Source: Megalobrama amblycephala (taxonomy: Eukaryota; Chordata; Actinopteri; Cypriniformes; Xenocyprididae). From it: 64,000 nucleotides of DNA. The DNA is taken from positions 57,479,147-57,543,146 of the forward strand of contig NC_063050.1 in the NCBI RefSeq assembly GCF_018812025.1, read 5' to 3'. Position numbers and translations under genes: made by a program. The notes below the pieces were generated by a model, which worked only from the letters and a program-made list of their open reading frames with translations, was not told the DNA's origin and ran no database searches. Shown here in pieces: positions 44,901 through 56,621 of the stretch (positions are counted from its first letter, which is position 1; each line of letters begins with the position of its first letter).

Positions 44901-45495
44901 AATTAATGTGGACAGTTTGAGACATTGTTGAGATCTCCTCTGAAGTGACACAGTAATATTAAGTCTTTTCCTCATCTGAGTAAAACATCTGAGAAACTTC
45001 ATCTCTCGAGATCATTTCATCGCTGTAGGAGGAAGAGTTGAGATGGAAAGAGTCGATGTGAGTCTGGTGAAGTGTGTTTGCGTGTGAAGCGTTCGGGGCG
45101 TTGGCTCAGAGCCGCAGATGCAGGAAAGTGTTTCAGTTCTGTGGAACGACCTAGAGATAAATCAGTTGATTCGGCTGAAAAACTACCGACTGTCGCTTTA
45201 TTCTGGAAGAGATTGATTAATCATGAGCTTTTATCATTCTATTCCATTCAGAAGCATATGAAGAAACCCAGTGAACACTATTCAAGCTGAAATGAGTCCT
45301 GAAGTGATTCTTCATGCTCAGTTTATCTGTTGACGGTCGTGTGTCTGAAGCTCTGCTGGACATGAATCTGAATCGATTGATTCACGAGGATCTGTGCTGA
45401 TGAGTAAATACACAAATTCACAGATTCAAACAGATTAAAGCTTACTTACCGCTGAACAGCAGACAAATCCCAAATATTCCCAGTATTGCTGCCAT
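38983..45495 (-). CDS. gpa33: Cell surface A33 antigen (CTX-family Ig protein)
   Basis: GPA33 is an epithelial surface Ig protein of the CTX/JAM group, mainly intestinal in mammals. Exons in order: 45495-45450, 44269-44103, 43996-43783, 40082-39918, 39825-39709, 39616-39487, 39409-38983; 421 residues. A signal peptide (MAAILGIFGICLLFS) leads to a V domain (VTIPCKF, RVTWTA, FHACEV; Phe replaces the usual Tyr before Cys). The C2 domain starts VPPSPPICKIEG and has NLTCRSEKGSPPPTYKWQRY, FFICTSTNE and EKCNLTLAV. Its four cysteines are placed as in human GPA33. The membrane span VGGIVGAVVAVALIFGLIII ends in CCYCCRKK, like the CCCC of GPA33, a likely palmitoylation site. The tail is about 140 residues and rich in Arg, Asp and Tyr repeats, making the protein about 100 residues longer than the 319-residue human one. 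Adjacency to ildr2 matches the human 1q24 order. Confidence 0.88.
39090..39215 (-). repeat. Coding minisatellite in gpa33: Arg/Asp/Tyr repeat tail
   Basis: The last exon contains near-repeats of a unit reading as RYDDRRD, with variants RHSDRND and RYDRDD. The DNA repeats too (cggtcatcgtaacggtctct, ggtcatcgtagcggtcg), so the protein tail grew by tandem duplication of short DNA units. The segment is cytoplasmic and predicted disordered. Confidence 0.85.
40830..41760 (-). pseudogene. 5'-truncated non-LTR retrotransposon (L2/CR1-like), 3' end of ORF2
   Basis: On the minus strand the frames read QMYLPIRHS, LECLKDIKNWMAKNVLMLNE, KTEVIVFSH, SRLDFCNSLYSG, then after a frame break LNWLPVRFRIKYRILLFVFK and SLTNQAPSYLANLL. 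This is the C-terminal part of a reverse transcriptase of the L2/CR1 kind and the domain after it. The copy starts just past the expected YADD box, so it is truncated within the catalytic domain. The 3' end has the fish LINE motif atttatatagcacaatttaa (minus-strand end near 40833). At least one frameshift shows it is dead. Confidence 0.8.
42917..43651. repeat. Large foldback repeat, arms of about 300 bp
   Basis: The left arm (about 42917-43225) and right arm (about 43320-43651) are inverted copies at roughly 80-85 percent by eye. They share ggtagatctattagtaaaat, aaaaagcacttcttg, gtttgcatgcctgta, gatatggagatctaaatgcg and ccaaacgtggttcg. The spacer is about 95 bp. The right arm ends about 130 bp from gpa33 exon 3. 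No coding frame is seen. Confidence 0.85.
44270..45449. other. gpa33 intron 1, nothing recognised
   Basis: AT-rich intronic sequence between the signal-peptide exon and the V-domain exon. No repeat boundaries or frames are supported. Confidence 0.5.
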
Positions 45496-45499
45496 CTCT

Positions 45500-45882
45500 T
45501 GGTGTCAGTGTTACAGGTATGAAAGGAACTGCAGGTGTAGAAGACACTGAAACTCACTCAGGAAGTCGAACGGTGAAGTCCCGCCCAGCAGCGAGTCTCA
45601 TCTTGCCCTGCTGCTCTTGTGTGTCTCACAGTTTCATGTTAGAAAAGCCACACAGACCACAGCGCTGACACAGTGTGATCGGCTTATGAGGAACAACACT
45701 AGTCCAAATTAACACAAATCAATAAAGTGATGAGTTTTGTTGAGAGGAATTAATGTCAGATGTTGTTTTTGAACTCTTGGAAACTCATTTCTCACCATTT
45801 AATAATCAGACTGAAAAACACACAGATTTGCATCAGATCCAGAGAAACTGGTTTGACAAGAGGAATATGATGAGGGAGTGGC

Positions 45883-45970
<88 letters not shown>

Positions 45971-47780
45971 CCGGTGGTTTGATCAAGTGATAGTCAGTGA
46001 TGGTGTCAAATCCACTAGTCATTATCATGTTTGAATTATTGGACCAATCACCAATGAGCAGCTGATTTGCATTATTCATAAGTGCTCAGCAGCATCCTCT
46101 GGTGGCTGAAGATCAGAATCATATTTACAGTCCCCAGTCTATGAAATATTTCATGTACCTTTTTATTACCTCAAACTCAAAGTTGACTATCATATGCACA
46201 ATATTATATAGATGTGATTCAGAAAGAAAGTATAGGAAATAATGTAATGAGTAGTTTAGATGAAGAGCAATCCTGATTTATTCTCATTTAATTTCCAGAT
46301 CATTTACTCACACACACACACACACAGACAGTCTCGTGATTCATCTGTCCGCAGCTGAAGCTCAGAGAACATGATCTGCTCGACTCAAGGTCTGTCCTTA
46401 CATTCAGAGACAGAAGCAAGAAACTCTATAAAACATGTATAAATGTATAAACATTTTTGTGCTAATGTTTTGAGAACAAAATACGATATTATTATTAATA
46501 GCATTATATAGGGTATATAATGTATGTGTAGTGATTTTGATATTTAGGTTATGTAATGCAGGAAAACACGCTGCTGCTCTGATTATTTTATTGTTATTTT
46601 AGTAACAGCAGGAGTTTCCTTCAACAGAAATCATCCACAAGCATCTGTTATGAGCACCACATCTATATTTTATTCAGCAGTAAGTGTGATAAAGTTAATG
46701 TAATAGGCATAACACTCAACATCTTCAATACTGGCGTACATAAGCATCGCTACAAACTGTAGAAAATAAATTATATAAGCAAAATTCATGTCTTTACAGT
46801 AAAAGAATGCATAGGAGAATAAAACTTAAAGAAATAACTTTAAACTTCTGTCTATAGGCTACATTTTGAGAAGAACCTTCGATACATGTTAACATGCATA
46901 ACTTGACACTTCATTAATTTAATTTTCATTTGACTGCCAATAAAACAAACAAACAAGAACAAAACTGTGCACTCTCCCAGTGTTTTGGTGTCAATGTTGT
47001 GATCACAGACGCTCTCAATACCCAGAAGAGCAAAACTGACAGTCTTTCTTGGGACATTGTGCTCCGGTGAAACATCTGGATCACTTTCAGCTTCAAACAG
47101 AGATCGAATAATTGAGTTCAGATCTAAAAAAGCAAAAGCTACTCATGAACGGGTGAATCATGGACGTGTCCCGTACACCCATGCCTGTTACATCCAGCAT
47201 ATAAGACAGGGACAGTTCTTAAAAATATATTTCATTCAATGGCAGTCTTTGACAATCATAAAATACTCAAAAACATTTGGAAAACGTTGCACTGCGTCCG
47301 AGTGCTGGTCACGACATTCGTGAAACTTCCATAATGGCGGTGTGTCGTTCGCTCAGAGTATGTATCCAGTGTATATGCGTTTGTAGAAGACTAGCGCTTC
47401 AGGCTGACGTTAACTGTAAACAAAAAAAGGTATAATGTGAGAATACAGACGTTTGACGTTTTTCTACAGTATTGATATAGGAGTGAATCAGGGGCTTTGC
47501 ACACAATCTTGGGCCTAAAGACAGTGTGTGTGGCTATTTCCCATCATCCCCTGATCCATCCTGTTTAAAATAGTGTATAACTACACACAACACTCACTGA
47601 TAGAATAATCACTGGCAAATTACTGATGAAATATTTAAACCAACAGTATTTAAAAAAATTGTACATGATGTTGTTATAAACAGAAGGGGGCGGAGACACT
47701 GATGGAATATATACAAAGTTTATTGAACAACCAGAGAGCGTGTGCAGAGTGCAGGTGAGTAATGGCAGATGCAGTTCGTG
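45500..47780. other. Intergenic region upstream of gpa33
   Basis: The gpa33 promoter should lie just above 45500. A CA/CT compound tract is at 45886-45967. Otherwise the sequence is AT-rich, and no gene or RNA is recognised. Confidence 0.5.
45886..45967. repeat. (CA)n-(CT)n-(CA)n compound microsatellite
   Basis: A CA tract, a short ctctctctctc block, then a second CA tract. Confidence 0.95.
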
Positions 47781-47834
47781 TGTAACAAAGTGGGAAACAG
47801 GTTCGAATCCAAATGCAGCTTTTATTAGATACAC

Positions 47835-48643
47835 ATCTCTTGGACAGATCCAGAGATGTGACGTAACTCTGGGCAATCAGCGGAGACGTGACTTGATTCA
47901 GGAAGATCAACTGTGACTTGACTTTGCTCATGAAGATCAACTGTGACTTGACTTTGCTCATGAAGATCAGCTGTGACTTGACTTTGCTCATGAAGATCAA
48001 CTGTGACTTGACTTTGCTCATGAAGATCAGCTGTGACTTGACTTTGCTCATGAAGATCAACTGTGACTTGACTTTGCTCATGAAGATCAACTGTGACTTG
48101 ACTTTGCTCATGAAGATCAGCTGTGACTTGACTTTGCTCATGAAGATCAACTGTGACTTGACTTTGCTCATGAAGATCAGCTGTGACTTGACTTTGCTCA
48201 TGAAGATCAACTGTGACTTGACTTTGCGTTGTTGTGGCCACCATTTTATGAGTGTTCTCTTTAGCGGCAGCCATCAGATGAGGAGATGAGGTGTCGTGTT
48301 CCTCCGCGACACCCACAGTAAAGAGAGAGCCGCTCAGTTGCAATGCCAGATCTATATAATATTCTAATGTCCAACTAGGGTCGTGAAAAGGCAAGACGGA
48401 ACTGAGCGGATCAGACAGTCCTCCTCGAAAGAAGATCATAAGACACACCTCATCAAAACATGTTAAAAGCGCCAGTCCAATAAAGTCCTCGACGTAATCC
48501 TCTATCATTCCGTCTCTTTGACGGAGACCTATTAATTGGGCAGATGGATTCATTTTGGATGAGACAGACACACTCACGAAAGCTGCTGGATCCTGGTAGG
48601 GCGAAGTCTTCTGTAACAACGCGGGAAACAGGTTCGAATGCAA
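47835..48643 (-). pseudogene. Gag-like frame with 30-bp tandem repeat array
   Basis: The frame has [40 protein letters not shown] and [14 protein letters not shown], as in Gag-type proteins of cyprinid Gypsy elements. It is followed by eleven copies of a ten-residue unit SQVT(V/A)DLHEQ and then ends in the LTR fragment. No nucleocapsid zinc knuckle is seen. I cannot tell whether it was the Gag of this pol element or of a related non-autonomous one. Confidence 0.6.
47901..48230. repeat. 30-bp tandem repeat, eleven units
   Basis: The unit is gaagatcaactgtgacttga followed by ctttgctcat. Units differ almost only at one base (aactg or agctg), giving Val or Ala in the gag-like frame. The order along the minus strand is V A V A V V A V A V V, so a two-unit block was itself duplicated. 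Confidence 0.95.
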
Positions 48644-49053
48644 ATGCAGCTTTTATTAGATAAGAGCGTAGTCGTACAGGCCAGGTCAAAACAGGGGCAG
48701 ATAGGAACAGCAAGGGACAGGCAGAATCGTGGTCACAGTACAGGCAGAAGTCGAGGCAGGCAGATATCACTCACAGTCCAGGTAACAATAAACAGTCCAA
48801 AGGTAGGCGGCAGAGAATCGTAGACGAGAGGCAGACAGGATCAGTAACAGACAGACAGGCAGACAATACAGGATAATAACGCTCAGGGTTGTACACAAGG
48901 TGAAACAAGACTTCGCAATGAGGTGTGGTGAATGTGAGTCTTTTATAGTCCAGTAAATGTGCTGCAGCTGGGTGTGGTGATTAGTGATTAGTGTGGAGTG
49001 TGTGCAGGTGACTGGCAGGGAGGATTATGGGAACTGGAGTCCGGGAAGTGACA
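48612..49053 (-). repeat. Ty3/Gypsy long terminal repeat
   Basis: On the minus strand it begins TGTCACTTCCCGG and ends GTTGTTACA, the usual TG...CA ends. It has a TATA box (tataaaa, 48947-48941) and a polyadenylation signal (aataaa, 48657-48652). An alternative 5' boundary is 49065, where another TGTCA occurs. The last 52 bp are repeated at 47781-47832, which is all that remains of a second LTR. Confidence 0.7.
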
Positions 49054-49399
49054 GGAATTTTGACATCGTGGCAGATGTGATTGTAGAGCTGATGCTTGTC
49101 TTGTAACTTGCAGGGATCGGAGATGGCAGGCAGACGAGGAGCAGACCAGACACAGAGACACTCCCAGGAGACGAGGAGAACACTAGGACGAGGAAGACAC
49201 TGGAGACAGGTGAGTAATCCTCAAAGGAGTCCTTGAGGTAAGCATAACAGGTGAGTATGCATAAACGAGACTGGACAGTGACTATGTGTGCTGCTGTGTC
49301 TTTTGTAGTGCTGCTGATGAAGGTGCTGATGAGCGTCAGGTGTATTCTGGTGAGGGAGTGTGCTGTGATTGGGTGACTGTGGAGCCTTACCCCCCTCAG

Positions 49400-52007
49400 G
49401 AGCGGCTCATGGACCCCGATGTCGTGGTGGTCGGCCCATGCCACGTGGAGCTGGTCTGTTGGGATGGCTGGCATGGAACTCTTCTTGAAGATTTGGGTCA
49501 AGTATATCATTCCTGGGAACCCATGACCGTTTTTTGGGACCGTACCCCTCCCAGTCCACCAGGTACTCCAGGTGACCACCACGGCGCCAGGAGTCCAAGA
49601 TGTCTGAAACCAGGCATGCTGCTCCGTCATCCACGATTAGAGGAAGGGGGGTTTCTCAGTCTCGCCAGGCTCAGTGGGAAGAGTGACAGAAAGATGGTGA
49701 GGTTTAAGCAGTGATACATGGAACGTGGGTGAATCTTATACTCAGGGGGAAGTTGTAGCTGGAAGGTCGAAGTCGAAGATGAGCTGAGTCCCAGACCCTC
49801 TCGCTCTCCTGGAACCAGTAATCCACTGCTGGCACATCCAACGGTTCCCCGGTCCAGGGGAACAGTGGGGGTTGATAGCCGAGTACGCACTGAAAGGGAG
49901 TAAGCCCAGTGGTGGATTGGCGGAGAGAGTTCTGGGCGTACTCAGCCCAACCCAGAAACTGGTTCCAGGAGTCCTGGTGGCCGTGGCAGAAGGTATGTAG
50001 GAAACGGGCGATCTCTTGTATCTTCCTCTCCGTCTGCCCGTTCGTTTGAGGACGGTAGCCGGAGGAGAGGCTTACGGGGAAGTCGTGGCCTAAAGGATAG
50101 AGAGTTGGACTTGTAACCCAAAGGTCATGGGTTCGAGTCTCAGGTCCGGCAGGGATTGTTGGTGAGGGGAGTGAATTTCCAGCGCTCTCCCCACCCTCAA
50201 TACCACGACTGAGGTGAGACCCTTGAGCAAGGCACCGTACCCCCAACTGCTCCCCAGGCGCCGCAGCAATGGCTGCCCACTGCTCTGGGTGTGTGTTCAT
50301 GGTGTGTGTGTGTGTTCACTGCTGTGTGTGTGCACTTGGATGGGTTAAATGCATAGCACAAATTCCAAGTATGGGTCACCATACTTGGCCACAAGTCACT
50401 TCACTTCACTTACGGTCACACCTAAGAGCTTGAAGATACAACCTGTTGTATATGTTCGGGAAGTCCCTAGTATCTGAAAACACAGTTAAACATTATTTCC
50501 GCAGTTTCCATTGCCGTGGGCAGTGACTTTAAGAATCGGTCCACTACCACCATGACACAGGTGCATCCGTCGGAGACTGGAAGGACTATGATGAAATCCA
50601 CTCCTAGGTGTGACCAGGGGTGATTTGGAACGGGCAGAGGTTGTAGTTTCCCGGAGGGAAGATGGCATGGACTTTTTGAGATGGCACATTCCCTGCATCA
50701 TTGCACATACCTCCTGACGTCAGCTGCCATGTTTGGCCACCAGAAGCATTGTTTTAACAACGAGAGGGTTTCATTGACCCCTGGGTGGCCAGTGCCCAGT
50801 GACATGTGTGATGCGTGGATGAGGGGAGTGTGTCGTGACCGGGTGACGTATTGCAAACCTTGGGGGCAACCCGGCGGGGTGTTGGTGGAGACATTGGACT
50901 CGGGCAGAGTCTCTTCAGACCAGATGATCGGATTCACAAAAAGCTTCTCTGGGAGTATGGGCTCTGGATCTTCAGTATTCTCATCAGGTCCATGAATGCG
51001 GGAGAGAGCATCAGCTTTTACATTTTTTAGATCCTGGTCGATAGGAGATTGTGAAATTAAACCTGGTGAAGAAAAATCTTGCTTGACGGGGATTCAACCT
51101 CTTGGCGTCTCGTAGATACTCCAGGTTCTTATGGTCCGTAAGAACCACAAACGGATGTTGGGCTCCTTCCAGCCAATGCCTCCACTCCTCCAGGGCGAGC
51201 TTGATGGCAAGAAGCTCCCTGTTCCCGATGTCGTAATTTACCTCCACCGGGTTGAGTTTGTGGGAGAAGAAGGCACATGGGTGAAGTCTACTGGGATTCC
51301 CCTGCTGCTGGGATAGGACCGCTCCCACTCCTGTGGTGGAAACATCAATCTCGACGATGAAAGGTGTATCTGGATTGGGATGGACCAGGAGGGGAGCGGA
51401 GGTGAAAGCTCTCTTTAAGGTGTCAAAGGCTTGGGTGGCGGCTGGGGTCCAGACAGAGACTTGGGCTTGCTGCGTAAGAGGGGTGGTGATGATACTGTAA
51501 CCTTAGATAAATCTTCTATAAAAATTGGCAAATCCCAGAAATCTTTGCAGTTCTTTTACGGATGTGAGGATGGGCCAGTCCTTTATGGCTGATACCTTCC
51601 TCTCGTCCATCCGGATGCCACTGTGATCAATGTTGTAGCCAAGGAACTGCACTGAGGGCTGGTGGAAGATGCATTTCTCAGCCTTGAGGAACAGGCTGAA
51701 AGCTCTCAGGCGTTGCAGGACCTCCACAACACGGCGGCGATGGTCAGCCAGGCTCCAGAGAGTAGATCAGGATGTCGCCGATATATACCAGAACTGACTT
51801 GTGCAGGAACTCCCGGAGAACCTCATGCATGAAGTCCTGAAATACGGAGGGGGCGTTGACGAGTCCATAGGGCATGACCAGGTACTTGTAGTGACCGGTA
51901 GGGGTCATGAAAGCTGTCTTCCATTCATCCCCCTCACGTATTCGCATGAGGTTGTACGCGCTGCGGAGGTCCAACTTGGTGAACACAGTGCCACACTTGA
52001 ATGCCAC
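49400..52007 (-). pseudogene. Broken Ty3/Gypsy pol: RT, RNase H, integrase, chromodomain
   Basis: Pieces in several frames: RT with [20 protein letters not shown] and [20 protein letters not shown], where the active-site box is YIGD instead of YxDD (about 51760). Then [11 protein letters not shown] and [15 protein letters not shown]. RNase H has [20 protein letters not shown]. The integrase HHCC region has HASHMSLGTGHPGVNETLSL. The core includes [20 protein letters not shown] and later [18 protein letters not shown]. The chromodomain has [20 protein letters not shown]. The changed catalytic Asp and several frame breaks show that it is inactive. The chromodomain places it among chromoviruses. 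Confidence 0.9.
50078..50408 (+). mobile_element. V-SINE (HE1-like) inserted in the integrase
   Basis: A tRNA-like head (gtggcctaaaggatagag; B-box gggttcgagtct) is followed by the conserved V-domain (cttgagcaaggcaccgtacc, caactgctccccaggcgc), then gggttaaatgcatagcac and tatgggtcaccatacttgg. It is flanked by the 7-mer cttacgg (50071-50077 and 50409-50415). It interrupts the integrase between its core and the later QTNGQTERK part, so it arrived after the Gypsy element. Confidence 0.9.
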
Positions 52008-52009
52008 AC

Positions 52010-55000
52010 AGAACTGAAGCTGAAATCAGAGGGACTGTCGAGCTTCGTGATCTGATCTGTGAGATGAACACATTTCTGTCTAAACACTATCAGACGCCTG
52101 TAACCGCTGCTCTAGAATCAGTTCAAACCCAAAGTCAAATACTAACCTAGTGTGATTTGAACTGATTCTAGATCAGCAGACACCCAGCTAACAAAAAACA
52201 TTCTAAGAACGTTTTGCTAACGTTCCTATTAAATTATGAAAACATTATTTCTGAATGTTTAAAACACGTGTCTCACGTCTGTATCTCATTCATTGTGATG
52301 GAGATCTGGGCTCATCAGCTCCCTCTATAGAGTGGTACAGGTATGATGGAAAATTTTAGGCCAAAACATGGAAATGATCCGGTTCCATCATCCTGAAGTC
52401 AAAGGGTTTTTTGAATGGGATTTTAGTTAAATGCTGAAATAAGGTTAACACAAGCTCAAGATACTTTCATGTTTTATAAATGTATTTTATAAAATACTTT
52501 CAGTATTACAGCACTTTAGCTGTCACGGTCTTTAAACAAGTCGGAGACGTTGAACTCGTGCGACCATAGTGTAGTTCACTTATAGCCTAGCTTTAGTTTT
52601 GAGGGAACTGCATCAAACCACTCTATAAACATTCACCTGGCATCATTTTTCACTCACATCGCTCTAGATTGATCCAAATGACACTCTGTGAGTCTGGGAC
52701 ATGAGCTCTGATTGGCTGATTGGAGCTGATTGGTGATAATGGAGGCTGTAATGAGCGTGTCCTCGTGTGTCCGAGAGACTGTCCGTGTCACATGCTGATG
52801 AAGCGGTTAATGCGCCTCGGTTCTGTCAGCGCAGTAAATTGACTTCATTAAGGAGCATCTCTCGTCCTCGTCTGAGTAATGGAGAGCTGGAATGTGCCGA
52901 CGCTCCGGAATGAGAGCGAAGGAGAGGAGAGGAATGACAATTCTTCCATTATTATCTTCCTTTCATCTTACATTAGTACCAAAGTCATTACTGTAAACCA
53001 CAATAAAGACAAAAGCTATTTTTTCATTGACTGAAATAAAAATAACATTTCTGAGAAAATGTAAATTAAACTAAAACACAATAAAATGTCCTCACATGAT
53101 TAAATTCACCATTAATGTAAAACAAACATGACTTACCAACAAAACTAAACTAAACTGGAGTGAAAAAGTGACTAAATAGAAATACAAATTGAATGTAAAA
53201 GTGTAATAATCTCGCTCTGTCCTTGTGATTTCAGTGGAAATGAACAGATATTTGCTACTGAACAAAACTCTGGAGCTTCTGATCCAAACTCTATGAGACG
53301 TCAATCATCAGCCGTCTATGTCAGCTCAGTCATGTGACACATCAGATTTGATCATCAGATCACGCGTTTGTCTGATTCTTTCTTGCTTCTGCTCGAGTTC
53401 TGACGGGATCGTACGGTGCATTAATGGGAGTGATGTGAGGATTCGTCTGTGTGTCACACTCACGCCATCACACGACTGATGTCCATCATTTCAGCACTAA
53501 ACTGGAAGCGAATTTAGGCTCATGAATATGAATTTTTGATGTTGTGGCTCAAGCTGCATAGAGCCTTTAGTCACGTGATCTAATTAATATTGAGTGGGTT
53601 CTGATCTTATTGCTCCATCATGTGTCTGAAAGATCTGGAGTCGCTCCGACCGACCGCACATCATTCACTCCGTTTGTTATCTCAAAAGCCCAGACATTTC
53701 ACACAAAATTTGATTTTACACACTACGGAGAAATAATACAAACAAAAGCTGGTTTTACACACTGCAGAAATGATGTTTCTGTTTGTTTTCCAGCACAAAT
53801 ATCTAAACATTCTTAAATCAAGATAATTTACTGGAGAAGAGAAATGACTGATATTAAAGATATTAAACCTAGTTTTCTGAAAATGCATCAAAATGAAGTG
53901 AGTTTAAGTTTAAAACAAGAACAATTATCTGTCAGGAGGGAAAACAAGTGTATTTCTCCATCTGTGAGACTCAACTGTTGCTGTGGCAACAAGATTCAGG
54001 AAATATTACAGCTGATATCCGTCGTTCATGTTTCACGTGTGGCTGAAGAGATTTGAGCCCTTTCACTTTAGATTTAACAGCAGGCCTTAAATGTCAAAAC
54101 TTCAGCAAAAATAACAACGCTGAGAGGATTATCGTCTCCAACATCATGTTGAGTTAAGAATAAATCATACATTAAATTATAAATTGTGAATCCACTGCCT
54201 GACGGTCAAGGTTTCCCAGAAAATGTCACTGTGCTTCAGCCAATCGGACGCCTGCAGCAGATGTTGAGTCTGACGCTGCGTCTCAATTCATACTCACACT
54301 ACGCCCTAAAAGCATGTACTAAATGAGCAAAAGTACATACTTTTGAGTGTGCATCAGAAGAGTGGACAAGCTTTGGGACAAACTGTCAATCATCTTCTCA
54401 CAGTAACAATCCTCCACATTTAATTCACAGTAATTTCCTACCATATTGGAGAGAAATGCACTGTTGGTGTACTCTTTTCATCACTCTGCGGGACACACTG
54501 ATTCTGCTCTCACACACCGCTGAGGACGGATGAAGCTCCGGCAGACGGGCTGATCAGCGGCTCCTCGTGGCTCAGATGTGGAAGCGCAGCTCATGCGTCT
54601 TTCATTGGCTCTGTATCTTTAATAAACAGCTAAAGGTCATTCTTTGTGTTCTTCAGAGACTCGTGCCGCAGTGAGTCAGTGTGAAAGAGCCTCAGTGAAC
54701 CGGATCACGTGACGAGTTTATTTGTTAGTTCATGTGTTTGAGAGAGAGAGAAGATGAATGAAAACCAGACTTTAATGTTCTCGCAGCGTGTGTGTGTTTC
54801 ACAGCAGGTGTCACTCAAACATCATGATGAACTAATGTGTTTTCCATGAATCTAGAGTGTCTGATTAATCTATAGACCTTCTGTAGCCTGAAGCATAATA
54901 ATTATTTTCATTCACAGACAAATCCCACCGACTAAAATATTTTTCTTTTGTCTTTGCTCATTTCAGTTCATTATATTATCTGTTTTTCTGCACATTTTCT

Positions 55001-56110
55001 GCATTGATTTAAATCATTGGTCTGAATGATATTAATGAATGATGAATATATAGATATAGATATTTATCCTGTTGTACAGCACAATGGCCGACCGCTGTTG
55101 TTCTCATTGTGCTATATAAATAAAATTCTGATTGATTTATTGATTGATTGATACGTTTTTTCTTTTGTCTATATCTCATAGCTACAGGTTGCCAGGTGGT
55201 TGCTAGGGTGTTGCTAGGGTGTTCTGAATGGTTGGTGTGTAGTTGCTCAGGTGTGTGTTATTACGGCTGGTCTGCAGTTCACTGGCTAGTGTTCACTCAT
55301 GAGTCGTCATGTCAGAAACGGACGTCAGTGTAACAGACTGTGTGATGCGTCATCATTAGCGGGCGGAAGAAGCCGCGCTGACCAATCGCAAACACCGAAC
55401 CATGACACACAGGACGCAACAGATGACGACGCATTCAAAACATCACATCCCATGAAACGCACCATCTGACACGAATGAGCTGTTTCTCTCTGTGTTCAGT
55501 GCTTGAGCGAGGATCAGAGTGAATCAGCGCTGGCGTTAGAGAGTTAAAGGTCAAGTGTGTCTTTATTCAGTGTTAAAACAGCAGCAGCAATGGTTAAAAA
55601 CCACTTCAGATCAGAAACATCTCGTGTAAATGTGCTCAGAGCGGCTGCAAGGAAGTCACAGATTTGCTTTGAAGACACTGCTGTGTTCGTCTGATGGTGT
55701 TGATCTGTCCATCTGTCAGATCTGACCTGCATGGAAATGTTTACAGTAGCAGTCCTGTAAAAATACAGCAAGTGGGTACCCAGCTGCCAGTATTTCATTG
55801 TAAATTTGCAAATAAAAGTTTTACATTTCACTAATATACAGTATATCCATTATTCCAGATCAACATATCGTGTGGGCTAAAGTTGTGTTTGAAAATCTTT
55901 GAAAAACATTGAATGCGAGTAACTCCACTGTGACACGTGAATGACGTGAGATCTCTGCCTCCACGTTCACTCACAACTGCAGCATTGAAACATTTCCTAC
56001 ATAACAGCGCTGAAGAGAGCGCTGGTTTCTTTTCTTTACAGCAGATTCTTCTACTCTGGATTTAACTAAAGGCAAGGCTATTTGAACAAAGAGTCAACAC
56101 AGATTTTATA
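52010..56110. other. Intergenic region between the Gypsy relic and ifit
   Basis: Contains aacgttc-rich repeat sequence near 52190-52260, a fish repeat fragment at 54270-54400 (tctcaattcatactcacact), a LINE 3' tail at 55083-55150 and a short gttgctagggt repeat at 55190-55300. No frame resembles a known protein. Confidence 0.5.
55083..55150 (+). mobile_element. LINE 3'-end fragment
   Basis: Sequence ttctcattgtgctatataaa, then taaaattctgattgattt and a gattgattgatt tail, which is the common 3' end of fish L2/CR1-type LINEs. Only about 70 bp are recognised. Confidence 0.55.
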
Positions 56111-56130
56111 TGTTATCTGTTTTAATAGAT

Positions 56131-56136
56131 TTTATT
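56131..56136 (-). terminator. Candidate ifit polyadenylation signal
   Basis: AATAAA on the minus strand about 490 nt after the ifit stop, followed by AT-rich sequence. It is the most obvious signal in this 3' region. Confidence 0.4.
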
Positions 56137-56621
56137 ACATTACAGTTTTTACCCACAAAAACACAATTTTCCATAATAGTAACAAATTAACAATTCAAAC
56201 AGATTTGTAACAAGGTACAATTTCAGAGATAACTATAACTATTGTCTCATTCATTAACCATTTTAAATCTGCATATACGAAAGTTTTCACACTGAAGATT
56301 CGATAACATTTACAAAACTTAAAAACAAGGAATTTGCCAATTGCAATTTTTAAAATGTAGACTATGTTATCAAACAATGAATAACTAAGTGACACAATAA
56401 AAGTATTCATTATTTCTGAGTAACAATAGTAAAAAATCAGAGCCTGTAGGTGTGGCACGCGCATGCTTCACTTAAAGATCCGGTTTGGGCAAATTACTAG
56501 CTGGCGGCTCCATTTTTTAAAATAATCTTGATTTATCAACATTAGAATGAAAAATAAGAACAAATATTTTTTTCTAATTTTTAAATCACTAATTATACAT
56601 CACTGTATTAAGTTAATATTA

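Larger units (their letters stand above)
47781..52007 (-). mobile_element. Decayed Ty3/Gypsy chromodomain retrotransposon with flanking gag copy
   Basis: Reading along the minus strand: reverse transcriptase (from about 52007), RNase H, integrase zinc finger, integrase core, chromodomain (to about 49400), one LTR (about 49053-48612), a gag-like frame (48643-47835), and 52 bp that match the LTR end (47832-47781). The pol part begins abruptly within the reverse transcriptase, with unrelated sequence beyond 52010. Pol followed by LTR followed by gag implies two copies sharing an LTR, or a recombination product. Stops, frameshifts and a SINE insertion show that it cannot move by itself. Confidence 0.85.

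Noticed and set aside
47901..48230. CRISPR-like regular 30-bp repeats
   Set aside because: There are no unique spacers; units are directly adjacent, and this is a vertebrate retroelement.
49286..49714. 142-residue plus-strand frame
   Set aside because: It is antisense to the chromodomain and integrase end of the Gypsy element.
50085..50160. Possible tRNA gene
   Set aside because: It has tRNA-like boxes but continues into the V-domain and SINE tail and has target duplications; it is the head of a SINE.
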